Source of the DNA: Siphonobacter sp. SORGH_AS_0500
Lineage (GTDB): Bacteria; Bacteroidota; Bacteroidia; Cytophagales; Spirosomataceae
Assembly: GCF_002838835.1 (NCBI RefSeq)
Contig: NZ_NHPP01000001.1
Location: 372,001 to 436,000, forward strand
Length of the DNA stretch: 64,000 nucleotides
Reading direction: 5' to 3'
The stretch's first letter is position 1. Every line of letters starts with the position of its first letter. Positions 44,645 to 54,131 of the stretch are shown here, piece after piece. The notes under the pieces are model-generated. The model did no database searches and was not told the origin of the DNA. It saw nothing but the letters and a program-made list of their open reading frames with translations. Both the position numbers and the translations under genes were made by a program.

Positions 44645-45756
44645 ATGATCACAGATTCAACAAAACCAGTATTAACTCCAAATGGAGAAGTGGCCGTTAT
44701 AGAGCCCGCTCCTCCATTTGACCCCCGAAAACTGGTTCGGAATGCAAAAGCGATTTTCCTAACAATTTTAAAGTATTGGTGGTTATTAGGGTTGTGTATC
44801 ATTCTTGGAGGCGTAGGCGGCTGGATTTATGATCAGGTTAACGAAGTTCCCGATCAGTATGAGGCTTCTATCGTCTTTAACCTTGAAACCGGCTCGGGAG
44901 GATCAGAACTTTCAAGTTTTGCCAGTGCTTTGGGGATGAGTAGTGGTGGCTCGAATGGTAATATTTTCGCGGGTGCCAACTTCACCGAGTTATTCCGTTC
45001 GAAAAAAATCGGTAACCGGGTAATGACTACTCCGGTCACCATCGCTGGTAAAAGAGATTTGCTCGTAAACTTTTATAAGAACCGTTCGGGTGCTTTACGT
45101 AGAACCAAGAACGCTGAATATTTACGGAATGAATTCACCTTTCCAGATACGTCCTTGAAATATTACACGACTACGCAAATGTCTTATCTGGACATGTTTC
45201 GTGAGTATGCTTCTCAGGATCTGGAATTGGTAACCTCGATCGCAAGTCAAGTTTCATGGAATTGACGGTGAAAACTGACTCGGATACACTATCGAAAATC
45301 ATGGTTGAAACCTGGCTCAAAACGATGACCCATTTCTATACTGAGACCCGTAGTCAGAAAACATTGGAATTACTCCAGTTGCACACAAGTCGCCGGGATT
45401 CTGTGCTAAGTATTCTGTCGGGAGAGGAAAGAAAATTAGCAAGAGCCCAGGATTACAGTCAGTACATGGTTATGCCGTCGGGTCGGGTTAATGAGCAGCG
45501 GATGTCTCAAAATACGACCTATTTGCAAGGACTATACATGGACGCGTTACGTAACATTGATGCCTTGCGTACGTCCCTGATTCGTGAGAGTCCTCTGGTA
45601 ACCATCATTGATGAGCCTACGTATCCCCTACCCGTAACGCCTTATCCAAGAGGGAAAGCCATAAAAATTGGGATTGCTTTAGGAATTGTATTATCCTTTG
45701 TGATGATGTTCCTGATTACGACCTATCAAAATATGATGAAAAAATTACAAGAGTAA
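44645..45756 (+). CDS. Wzz-like chain-length determinant (frameshifted in this sequence)
   Basis: About 371 residues across two frames. It has an N-terminal membrane segment (YWWLLGLCIILGGVGGWIYDQ), a periplasmic Wzz part (ASIVFNLETGSGGSEL), and a C-terminal segment after PYPRGKAIKIGIALGIVLS. The first frame ends in ASQVSWN; the second resumes with MELTVKTDSDTLSKIMVE one base back (join within 45225-45255). Wzz-type co-polymerases set glycan chain length. It overlaps the transporter permease gene by one base, and follows the SLBB gene by 26. Confidence 0.82.
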
Positions 45757-46595
45757 TGACCCAGGAAACGATTATTGAACACGGTAGGTCGCAGAAGAAT
45801 TACTGGGCTGAGTTTTGGAAGTCAACGGAATTATTCTGGATTCTGGCGAAACGTGATATTACGGTTCGATACAAACAGACCGCTCTCGGCGTTGTTTGGA
45901 GTGTAGTCCGCCCGGTTCTGACCTCAGCCATTTTATTTTTTGCCTTTGGTAAAGTAGCAGGTCTTCCCTTTGAAGAAGGCGTTCCTCCGAAACTGGCCAC
46001 CTTTGCAGGGGTACTAATCTGGCAATTTTTCGCCAATTCTCTTTCTCAGGTAAGTCACAGTATTGTTGGAAATTCTAACCTGGTTTCGAAGGTATACTTT
46101 CCGAGACTGATCCTGCCAACTAGTTCAGTAATGGTAGGTTTTGTTGACTTTTTAGTGGGTTTTGTTTTAATAATTCCCATGTACCTGTATTACTTTTTCA
46201 AACAGGGCTTTTTACCATCCTGGCAATTACTTTTTATACCAATCTTTCTAGCGATGGCTTATCTGGCCGCTTTTGGATTTGGTTTATTATTGTCAGTAAT
46301 GAACGTAAGATACCGGGATTTTGCACAGCTTACTCCATTCATTATTCAGTTTGGGTTTTATGCGTGTCCCGTTGCCTACTCTCCAGTAAACATTGAAAAC
46401 GAATCCTGGTATCCCATCTATAACCTCAACCCGATTGTAGGCATTATCGATGGTTTCCGCTGGACTTTGATGGGGGGCCATGCTCCCTTCCGCTGGGAAA
46501 GTTTTATTCCCAGTGTCATCATTATCCTGATTGTCGTTTTCTCATCCGTTGCTTTTTTCCGTAAACGAGAAAATAGTTTTGTTGATTATATCTAA
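45756..46595 (+). CDS. ABC-2 type polysaccharide/polyol phosphate export permease (Wzm-like)
   Basis: A 279-residue inner-membrane permease with about six membrane segments and the family loop DITVRYKQTALGVVWSVVRP near the start, then ANSLSQVSHSIVGNSNLVSKVYFPRLILP in the middle (read as ANSLSQVSHSIVGNSN plus KVYFPRLILP). Ends in FFRKRENSFVDYI. It pairs with the ATPase gene 71 bases downstream and would flip a lipid-linked glycan. Its ATG shares one base with the preceding stop (TAATG). Confidence 0.95.
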   Translation: MTQETIIEHGRSQKNYWAEFWKSTELFWILAKRDITVRYKQTALGVVWSVVRPVLTSAILFFAFGKVAGLPFEEGVPPKLATFAGVLIWQFFANSLSQVSHSIVGNSNLVSKVYFPRLILPTSSVMVGFVDFLVGFVLIIPMYLYYFFKQGFLPSWQLLFIPIFLAMAYLAAFGFGLLLSVMNVRYRDFAQLTPFIIQFGFYACPVAYSPVNIENESWYPIYNLNPIVGIIDGFRWTLMGGHAPFRWESFIPSVIIILIVVFSSVAFFRKRENSFVDYI

Positions 46596-46666
46596 TCTGC
46601 AAGCTTTTCTACCCATACTAAAATTAGGTTGGATGGATTTGAATAAGTTCTTTAACCTTTAATGTT

Positions 46667-47926
46667 ATGAATGCCATCCAGATTGAAAATATCAGTAAGC
46701 GATACTACATTGATCATCAGCGAAAGAATGGCGGTCCATCGGGCCTCAAAGAATCGTTAGTCAATGGAGTTAAATCGATCTTTGGCTCTAAGTCGAGTGA
46801 AAATACCGTTTCCGAAAAAGAAGAGTTCTGGGCTTTGAAAGACGTCAGTTTCGACGTAGCTCAGGGAGATCGAATTGGTATTGTTGGCCATAACGGGGCG
46901 GGTAAATCTACGATGCTTAAAGTACTAAGCCGTATTACCGAACCCACTACGGGCCGGGTAACCGTTCGGGGTCGAATTGCCAGTTTGCTTGAAGTAGGCA
47001 CTGGCTTCCATCAGGAGTTGACTGGCCGTGAAAATATCTTTCTAAACGGTGCCATTCTCGGCATGAAGCAAGCCGAAATCAAGCAGCATTTTGATGAGAT
47101 CGTTGCTTTCGCAGGTATTGAGAAGTTCTTGGATACCCCTGTGAAACGCTATTCCTCGGGTATGTTTGTTCGCCTGGGTTTTGCTATTGCAGCTCACCTC
47201 GAACCAGAAATTTTGATCATTGACGAAGTATTAGCAGTAGGTGACGCCGAATTCCAACGGAAATGTCTGGGTAAAATGAAGGATGTTTCCGACAGTGGTC
47301 GAACTATTCTTTTCGTAAGCCATAACCTGACAGCCGTGCAGAGTCTGTGTAACCGAGCGGTTTTCATGAATCGGGGTCAGATGGTAGCCGTAGGTGAAAC
47401 CGGTCAGATTATTACGGATTATATGTCCAAAATTAATCAGACTAGTCTCATTCGGGAATGGCTTACGCCTGAACAGGCTCCGGGTAACGATCAGGTTCGG
47501 ATTCGTAAAATCGAGCTCATTCCTCAGTTCGAGGTAGGCCAGACCCGGATCGACGTTCGTACGCCCATTAAGCTTCGGTTTGAGTTCTGGAATTTTGTTA
47601 AAAATGCAAAGCTTAATCTAAGCATGCACTTTAACTCCATGACGGGTGAAACGATCTTTAATTTGGCTTCTCCCCAAATAGAAGCCAATCCCGGCTTGAT
47701 TACGGGAGAAGTTAATCTTCCCGGAAACTTCCTGAATGACGGAACGTATACCATAACCATGATGATCGTGAAAGATGCCTCGACGGTTCTTTACCACCTT
47801 CAGGAATCGGTAATGTTTGAAATTGATGATTATCGTGGCGGTGTGGAATGGTACGGCAAATGGCCGGGCTCCGTTCGTCCTTATTTCCCTTTTAGTATCG
47901 AGCAGTCTGAGGAGGTTAATGTATGA
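46667..47926 (+). CDS. ABC transporter ATP-binding protein with C-terminal glycan-binding domain (Wzt-like)
   Basis: A 419-residue ATPase. Walker A GHNGAGKST, signature YSSGMFVRLGFAIA, and Walker B EILIIDEVLAVGD are all intact. The C-terminal 150 residues (KIELIPQFEVGQTRIDVRT onward) form a beta-sandwich like the Wzt carbohydrate-binding domain that recognises modified chain ends, so this looks like an end-capped O-antigen type exporter. Its stop overlaps the aminotransferase start by 4 bases (ATGA). Confidence 0.95.
   Translation: MNAIQIENISKRYYIDHQRKNGGPSGLKESLVNGVKSIFGSKSSENTVSEKEEFWALKDVSFDVAQGDRIGIVGHNGAGKSTMLKVLSRITEPTTGRVTVRGRIASLLEVGTGFHQELTGRENIFLNGAILGMKQAEIKQHFDEIVAFAGIEKFLDTPVKRYSSGMFVRLGFAIAAHLEPEILIIDEVLAVGDAEFQRKCLGKMKDVSDSGRTILFVSHNLTAVQSLCNRAVFMNRGQMVAVGETGQIITDYMSKINQTSLIREWLTPEQAPGNDQVRIRKIELIPQFEVGQTRIDVRTPIKLRFEFWNFVKNAKLNLSMHFNSMTGETIFNLASPQIEANPGLITGEVNLPGNFLNDGTYTITMMIVKDASTVLYHLQESVMFEIDDYRGGVEWYGKWPGSVRPYFPFSIEQSEEVNV
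47910..47922 (+). promoter_or_regulatory. perfect Shine-Dalgarno sequence before the aminotransferase
   Basis: AGGAGG at 47910-47915 is 7 bases before ATG 47923, inside the end of the Wzt gene. Such a strong site is unusual for Bacteroidota and supports the start and coupled translation. Confidence 0.7.
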
Positions 47927-49004
47927 GTGAAAAAATATTTGTAACAAAATCTTACCTTCCTCCTAAAGAAGAGTATACGGCTTATCTGACTGGTATCTGG
48001 GAACGTTCGCATCTTACCAATCAGGGTCCTTTAGTTTTAGAATTAGAGCAGAAACTCCGCGATTATCTGGATGTTGAACACCTGCACTTTGCTTCGAACG
48101 GAACCATCGTACTACAGATGGCTCTGAAAGCTTTAAAAATTACGGGAGAAGTCATCACGACTCCTTTTTCATACTGTGCAACGTCCCATGTTATTGCCTG
48201 GGAAAACGCCACCCCTATTTTCGCGGATATCCGTGAGGAAGATCTTTGCATCGACCCCGATTGCATCGAAGCCCTGATTACCCCAAAAACGCAGGCTATT
48301 CTGGCCACGCACGTGTACGGAATTCCTTGTCAACTAGAACGTATCGAGGCCCTCGCTAAGAAACATAACCTTTATGTAATTTACGATGCCGCTCATACGT
48401 TTGGCGTAAAAGTTGACGGAAAATCGTTGCTAAGTTTCGGCGATATTTCCACTTGTAGTTTCCACGCAACGAAAGTTTCCATACCGTCGAAGGCGGCATG
48501 ATTACTACACCTCATCAGGAACTATCGGAGCAGCTAAAACTATACCGAAGCTTCGGACACATAGGTGATGAGTATTTTGATATTGGCATCAATGCCAAGA
48601 ATTCAGAATTTCACGCCGCCATGGGTCTTTGTAACTTGCCGCATGTTCAGGAAATCATTGCCGGTCGCCGCCGGGTTACTGAGTCTTACGATCAGCAGTT
48701 AAACTGGAGCAAACTTCGCAAACCCGTTATTCCGAAAAATGTCGAATGGAATCATGCGTATTACCCCATCTTCTTCAAAACAGAAGCTGATTTGTTACGC
48801 ACCCGGCAAGCCCTGGAAGCTCAGCAGATTTTCACCCGTCGTTATTTTTATCCTTCACTGAATACATTGACGTTCCTGCATGCTCAGCAATCCTGCCCGG
48901 TTTCGGAAGCAATGGCTCTGCGTGCTCTTTGCTTGCCTTTGTATCCTGATTTAGCGGATACAGATGTTCAGCGAATAATTTCTATCGTCAACGAAAACTT
49001 ATAA
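47923..49004 (+). CDS. DegT/DnrJ/EryC1/StrS aminotransferase (frameshifted in this sequence)
   Basis: About 361 residues over two frames. PLP-dependent enzymes of this family make amino sugars on NDP-linked donors. Motifs: SNGTIVLQMALKAL, EVITTPFSYCATSHVI, YDAAHTFGV, and the PLP-Lys motif CSFHATK at 48450-48474. Directly after this Lys the frame fails; one frame back it resumes with a GGMITTPHQ start through GINAKNSEFHAAMG to the end. One missing T in the run at 48476-48478 restores it. The product would be an amino sugar for the glycan exported by the Wzm/Wzt pair. Confidence 0.88.
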
Positions 49005-49013
49005 GTAACCGTC

Positions 49014-51068
49014 ATGTGGGATTGGTTTTACCGCATACTCTTCCTGATGTTTGTGGGCTTCTGCTTTCGCGTCGCAGCACAGGTATCCCGAAAGTCCTTA
49101 GTAGACGTCCTGATTACGGCTTTCACCGTTTTTGCTGGTAGCATTATCGTCTCCGGCTTTTTATTATCCTTTTTACACAAAACTGACGACGTTCGGTTTT
49201 GGGCAGGCCTGGTATTTGTCCCCCCCTTTATTTTCTACCTGCTCTTTACCAGAATATTCATCAAAGAATACGAAGATTTTTCTGTTATCAGTCTGATCGG
49301 TAGTTCTTTACAAAATTTATGGATTTGGTATAAAGACCTAAGCTTATACCTGAAAATCATATTCGGTTTATTAAGCTTTTCCCTGCTTTTCGTATCCATT
49401 ATTAGTTTAGCCCTCGTCTTATTCACCGTTCCAAATGAATGGGACAGTATGACAGGGCACCTCGTTCGGGTGATGTATTTTATGCAACGTGGCACAATGG
49501 CTCCTTTTTATGGCACTAACTGGAACATTGATACATACCCCCGAAGTGTTTGCAACATCCAGATTTACAGCTACCTAATCACTGGAAAAGTTGAGAATGC
49601 CTTTAAACTCATTAATTACCTAAGTTACTGGGTTGCGGTATTAGGTGCCTACGGCATTGCCAAGTCGATTAGCCGGAATCTTACTGCGGGCTTGTTCTGC
49701 GGTCTGGTTATGGGTCTGTTACCTAACGTACTCCTCCAGTCCACTACTACCGATACGGACATCGTTCTGATGGGGTATGTTAGCTGTCTGGTGTATTTTT
49801 TGTTTTCCTATCACGAAACCAAACGCCGTCGGTATCTATACCTGGCAGGACTCACGTTTGGCATAGCTCTGGGACATAAAATTACGCTAGTACTGCAATT
49901 CCCTTCACTATTTATGGTTGCGGTATATGTATTCGTTGCTGGCGTTCCTAATGTAAAAGCTTCCCTTTTCAAGCTCAAGCATTTGGTTACTTCGGCTCTA
50001 GTGGGCATACTTCTATTCACCTTACCGACTGGTTATTTATCTAATCTGAAGAGATACAACCACCCGATTGGTCCCCCAACGGCTACTCGTCATCAGTCAG
50101 TGGAACGAGCAGGTGGAATTTTCAGTGCCAACCTTTATGAGCAAGGCACTCGAAATTTGTTACGCTACAGTTTTGATTTCATGAATCTGGACGGTCTAAC
50201 TAACATTCCAGCTATTGAAAAAGGACCCAATCGTTGGTTTAAAGCCCCGTTCATCTGGCTGGAAGAAAAAGCTCACGCCCGACTGGTGGAAGAGACGGAC
50301 TTTACAATCCGTCCTTTTGAATATAATCGTCCTTATATTTTCACAAATGGTCTACCTTACTGGGGAGCCTTGGGTTTTCTGTTGATTTGGCCGCTGGTGT
50401 TTCTGGTGCTTTTTGGAGTCATTCGTTCTAAACCACATTGGTTTCTGGCAATCGCTACGCTTTTACACGCGGCAGCCCTCTCCTATTCGGCCCCTTATGA
50501 TCCCTTTAAAGGACGCTATTTTATCAGTACGGCCATTTATGCCGTTCCATTTTTGACCTTACTTTTTACGAAACGTCAAAGCCTTCTGGCTACCAACAGT
50601 GGGTTACTTAAAGCGTATACGTTGGTACTTGTGTTGCTGGCCTGCCCTTCCGCCATTCTGGCAGTGCTCTGGAACGAGCGTTGCTTGCCCGTAGCTCATC
50701 ATGGAAAGCCCTCGGCCTTCCAAGCAGGGCGAATCGAGCGAATGTCTTATGCCCGGGAAGATTTACAGACTGCTTATGAAAATTTTGAAAAGCTGGTGCC
50801 GGAGAACGCAACAATCGCTTTAGCTGATATTAATGATGATTATGAGTATCCGCTTTTTGGTAAAAACCTGACCCGTAAACTCATTCCAATCAATCCGTTT
50901 GAGCAAGGTTTACAGCCTATCCCTAAAGAAGCTGATTACCTTTTCTTTGCGGCCAGTGTTATTAAACCACAACCCGGTGACATTCGTCTGGGTACGGATA
51001 CTACAGCTGCCACCCGAGCGAAAATGTTGGTGCCGGCTGAAGATTACTGGTTACGTAAATTGAAATAA
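49014..51068 (+). CDS. multi-span membrane protein, GT-C (RgtA/ArnT-like) glycosyltransferase
   Basis: A 684-residue protein with about twelve membrane segments and a soluble C-terminal third. The NEWDSMTGH motif after the third segment is the expected acidic-pair site of GT-C enzymes. LGHKIT and a FLFIY-type pattern resemble the dolichyl/undecaprenyl phosphate-sugar mannosyltransferase-like (DUF2142/RgtA) group. It would add a sugar to the glycan in the periplasm from a lipid carrier. It follows the aminotransferase by 9 bases and is closed by a strong terminator. Confidence 0.72.
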   Translation: MWDWFYRILFLMFVGFCFRVAAQVSRKSLVDVLITAFTVFAGSIIVSGFLLSFLHKTDDVRFWAGLVFVPPFIFYLLFTRIFIKEYEDFSVISLIGSSLQNLWIWYKDLSLYLKIIFGLLSFSLLFVSIISLALVLFTVPNEWDSMTGHLVRVMYFMQRGTMAPFYGTNWNIDTYPRSVCNIQIYSYLITGKVENAFKLINYLSYWVAVLGAYGIAKSISRNLTAGLFCGLVMGLLPNVLLQSTTTDTDIVLMGYVSCLVYFLFSYHETKRRRYLYLAGLTFGIALGHKITLVLQFPSLFMVAVYVFVAGVPNVKASLFKLKHLVTSALVGILLFTLPTGYLSNLKRYNHPIGPPTATRHQSVERAGGIFSANLYEQGTRNLLRYSFDFMNLDGLTNIPAIEKGPNRWFKAPFIWLEEKAHARLVEETDFTIRPFEYNRPYIFTNGLPYWGALGFLLIWPLVFLVLFGVIRSKPHWFLAIATLLHAAALSYSAPYDPFKGRYFISTAIYAVPFLTLLFTKRQSLLATNSGLLKAYTLVLVLLACPSAILAVLWNERCLPVAHHGKPSAFQAGRIERMSYAREDLQTAYENFEKLVPENATIALADINDDYEYPLFGKNLTRKLIPINPFEQGLQPIPKEADYLFFAASVIKPQPGDIRLGTDTTAATRAKMLVPAEDYWLRKLK

Positions 51069-51090
51069 CCATTTTCAGTATCATTCCAGC

Positions 51091-51148
51091 AAAGCTGTTT
51101 AGAAGATTGCGTTTCCGATGCATGAAACTCTAAACAGCTTTTAATTTT
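51091..51148 (+). terminator. terminator after the GT-C gene
   Basis: AAAGCTGTTTAGA (51091-51103) pairs with TCTAAACAGCTTT (51129-51141), 13 bp perfect with a 25-base loop, followed by a TAATTTTG run. It divides the locus into two transcription blocks. Confidence 0.82.
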
Positions 51149-51171
51149 GACTTCAACTTAATTTTAGAGTT

Positions 51172-51870
51172 ATGACCTTAGCCATCATGCAGCCTTATTT
51201 ATTTCCATACATTGGATATTTCCAGCTGCTTAATGCCGTAGATAAGTTCGTGATTTATGATGACGTAGCTTTTATTAATCGGGGATGGATTAACCGTAAC
51301 TCCATTCTGAATAACGGAAAAGCCCAGTTATTTACTGTACCTCTGAAAGAAGCCAGTCAGAATAAATTAATCCACGAAATTTCAATTGATACCGATCAGA
51401 AATGGCGGGATAAATTGCTTAAAACGATTCAGCAGAATTATAAAAAGGCCCCTCATTTCGCTGCTGTTTTCCCAATAGTGGAAGCCGTTTTTCAACAATC
51501 TGAGTCGAATATCAGCACTTACATTTACAATAGCCTTACCATGATCGGCGAGTATCTTTCCATTGCTACGCCCCTCGTTAAAAGTTCTACCATTTACAAT
51601 AATCAGCATCTAAAGGCTCAGGAACGTATTCTGGATATTTGCTTACAGGAAAAAGCTGATCATTATATCAATCCCATTGGCGGTAGAGAACTGTATAACA
51701 AAGACCTGTTTGCTGAACACGGGATTCAACTAAACTTCATCCGTTCGGAACGAGTGGAATACCCTCAACTGGGCGGCGAGTTTACCCCTTGGCTGAGTAT
51801 CATTGATGTCATGATGTTTAATAGTAAAGAACAGATTCAGGAACTGTTAAAGGCCTATATTCTGGAGTAG
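51172..51870 (+). CDS. WbqC family protein
   Basis: A 232-residue soluble protein that matches WbqC through MQPYLFPYIGYFQLLNAVDKF, FINRGWINRNSIL and the late INPIGGRELYNKDLF region. WbqC proteins are frequently found in O-antigen or capsule loci. The family is thought to be an acyl-CoA or sugar-modification enzyme, but no activity is certain. It opens the second transcription block of the locus. Confidence 0.9.
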   Translation: MTLAIMQPYLFPYIGYFQLLNAVDKFVIYDDVAFINRGWINRNSILNNGKAQLFTVPLKEASQNKLIHEISIDTDQKWRDKLLKTIQQNYKKAPHFAAVFPIVEAVFQQSESNISTYIYNSLTMIGEYLSIATPLVKSSTIYNNQHLKAQERILDICLQEKADHYINPIGGRELYNKDLFAEHGIQLNFIRSERVEYPQLGGEFTPWLSIIDVMMFNSKEQIQELLKAYILE

Positions 51871-51953
51871 TGGAACGTTTGAAGTCGGTAGTTATTCAGC
51901 GTTAATGCCCCGACCTTGAAACCTAAAACAGGCCACTGAAAACTCAGAAAAGT

Positions 51954-52958
51954 ATGTACGATGTTTCGATTCTGATCATTAATTATAAATGTGCCGGGCT
52001 TACCAACGATGCCATTCAGTCGGTTAAAGACTGGACCCGAAAGGTAACCTACGAAATCATTGTCGTTGATAATGACTCGCAGGATTCCAGCCAGACGGAA
52101 GTTCTTCAGAAACACCCCGATGTTCAGTGGATTAACATGGGGTATAATGCCGGTTTTGCCCGAGCTAATAATCGGGCCATTCAGGCAGCTACAGGTCGGT
52201 ATTACTTATTACTCAACGCCGATACCTTACAGAACATGCCCGCGATTGACCTTTGCGTGGAACGCATGGATGCAGAACCCGACGTGGTAGCGACCGCCCC
52301 CATGCAATTATATGCAAATGGTACACCGCAGCCGTATTTTCAAAGTTTCGCCGAATTTCGTCGCATATTTTATATCGTACCCATCCGTCTGCAAACATGG
52401 GTGGAACGCCTGATTCCAGAAACTAAGTATCAAGATCCTCGTCAGCATGACTGGCTGGTGGGAGCATTCATGGTGGTTCGTCGCGAGGCCGTCGTAAAGG
52501 TCGGACCGCTGGACGAAAGTTTCTTTATGTATGGAGAAGACGTCGAATGGTCTTATCGACTAGGTAAGGCAGGCAAGTTACTCTATTTTAAAGACTTAGG
52601 ATTCCTACACTTAACCAGCGACTCCCCTTTCCGCCGAACGGATGTCTCATATGTGAATCGCTTCAATGTACAGATGCAGGTTTCTAATCTGCTCTGGCTA
52701 CGCAAGCAGTATGGCGTTGGAGCTTATTTAGTTGTGATGCTAAATTATGCTTTACTGATTCCCATTTTTACTGGGTGGAAAGCCTTCGTTAACTTCCGCA
52801 ATCGCCGTCCGATTTTTAGTGAAATGGAAAATCAAAAGCGGTTTTCCCGCCGCTTTCAAATGTTATTACGGTATTTTTGGCCCACGGTCTGGAACCGCCC
52901 CGGGTTTTACAAAATCAAACCCGAAGAAATATCGTCTGATACGTATGCCTACCCCTAA
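51954..52958 (+). CDS. GT2 family glycosyltransferase (rhamnosyltransferase-like)
   Basis: A 334-residue GT-A enzyme. VSILIINYKCAGLTNDAIQS leads, VVDNDSQDSS binds the nucleotide, LLLNADT is the DxD-like region, and DWLVGAFMVVRREAV with FFMYGEDVEWSYR is the acceptor-binding pattern typical of rhamnosyltransferase-like GT2. A C-terminal membrane or amphipathic segment (GAYLVVMLNYALLIPI) may tether it. It overlaps the next gene by 14 bases. Confidence 0.92.
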   Translation: MYDVSILIINYKCAGLTNDAIQSVKDWTRKVTYEIIVVDNDSQDSSQTEVLQKHPDVQWINMGYNAGFARANNRAIQAATGRYYLLLNADTLQNMPAIDLCVERMDAEPDVVATAPMQLYANGTPQPYFQSFAEFRRIFYIVPIRLQTWVERLIPETKYQDPRQHDWLVGAFMVVRREAVVKVGPLDESFFMYGEDVEWSYRLGKAGKLLYFKDLGFLHLTSDSPFRRTDVSYVNRFNVQMQVSNLLWLRKQYGVGAYLVVMLNYALLIPIFTGWKAFVNFRNRRPIFSEMENQKRFSRRFQMLLRYFWPTVWNRPGFYKIKPEEISSDTYAYP

Positions 52959-54048
52959 GATACTGATTATCACTCCTTACGCTGGACGGACAGGCTCTGA
53001 AATGATGATTGGGTATTTACTCAATCGTTTTGATCGGAAGTGTTTTCAAATGGCTCTCTGTACCCTTCAGCCCGGAGAGTTACTGAATGATATTCCCAAA
53101 GACGTACCTACGTTTACCGCTCCGAGTCATTTTTCCATTATTCAGAAGCTCCAGAATAAATTCGGTGAAAATCCGATCACTAGTTATCTCAAAAAAGTAC
53201 AGAAAGCGTATCAGGCCGATGTATGGTATTTCAATACGCTGGTGCCTTCTTTTTTGTTACCCCTGGCTCAGGAATTGGGCGTAAAAATAGTTACGCATTT
53301 TCATGAACTTCCCATGGAATATCTGGCCCTGAAAGCCGATGTATTCCGAAATATTATTACCCAAAGTGATCTGATTATTGGTTGTTCGGAAGTGGTTTGC
53401 CAACGAATTCGGGAAGCTGGCGGTCAACGGATTGAGTTATGTCACTCCCTCATTGACCAGTCCAGAATTCAGATTAACCCTACTCGTGTGGAAGAGTTAA
53501 AGGCTGATTTAAAGATTAAACCTGACGAATTCGTCTGGGTAATGTCAGGCCAGGCTACCTACCGGAAGGGTTTCGATTTATTACCCGACTTTGCTACCGA
53601 GCTTCAGGGAACCCGTGCCCGAATCATCTGGCTGGGCCAGTTACTGGACGATGGGCTGGTCGAATATACCCGTCAAAAACTAAAACATAATACGGGCATT
53701 CGGGTTGATGTAATGGGCATCCAGCGGGAGGATTACTACGCGTATCTTTCCCTGGCCAATGGTTTCCTTCTGACTTCCCGTGAAGATCCCTTTCCCTTAG
53801 TCATGATTGAGGCAGCTACTTTGGCTAAACCCATTGTGGCTTTCCCTTCTGGTGGCGTGATTGAATTTGTACAGGAAGGCATGGGCGAAGTACCCGACTC
53901 CTGGAACGTGCGGGATGTGGTTACTTCCATGAAAAAAGTCATGAACAATCAGTTGGCTTTGAGTGAAGTAGCTAGCCAGAACAGAGCCCGGCAATTTGAT
54001 GTTTCCGCCATTGTTTCCCGTTGGGAAACCCTCATGGCTCAGCTTTAA
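52945..54048 (+). CDS. GT4 family glycosyltransferase
   Basis: A 367-residue GT-B enzyme starting MPTPKILIITPYAGRTGSEM. The C-terminal domain has the GT4 motifs QATYRKGFDLLPD and TSREDPFPLVMIEAATLAKPIVAF (listed as TSREDPFPLVMIEA and LAKPIVAF), ending with EFVQEGMG. A longer open frame from 52819 covers the previous gene and is rejected. Sugar and linkage unknown. Confidence 0.9.
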   Translation: MPTPKILIITPYAGRTGSEMMIGYLLNRFDRKCFQMALCTLQPGELLNDIPKDVPTFTAPSHFSIIQKLQNKFGENPITSYLKKVQKAYQADVWYFNTLVPSFLLPLAQELGVKIVTHFHELPMEYLALKADVFRNIITQSDLIIGCSEVVCQRIREAGGQRIELCHSLIDQSRIQINPTRVEELKADLKIKPDEFVWVMSGQATYRKGFDLLPDFATELQGTRARIIWLGQLLDDGLVEYTRQKLKHNTGIRVDVMGIQREDYYAYLSLANGFLLTSREDPFPLVMIEAATLAKPIVAFPSGGVIEFVQEGMGEVPDSWNVRDVVTSMKKVMNNQLALSEVASQNRARQFDVSAIVSRWETLMAQL

Positions 54049-54059
54049 GGTCAGGAAAA

Positions 54060-54090
54060 GACTGTCTTTTATCAAACAGTCGTATTTTTG
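54060..54090 (+). promoter_or_regulatory. weak hairpin followed by a Bacteroidota -7 box
   Basis: A 6-bp hairpin GACTGT/ACAGTC (54060-54065 with 54076-54081) is followed by TATTTTTG (54083-54090). This may be both the end of the previous transcript and a start for the next gene at 54132, but no good -33 box is seen. Confidence 0.35.
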
Positions 54091-54131
54091 CCGCCTTACT
54101 GATTTAATTTTTAACGTAACGATTCCGTATT

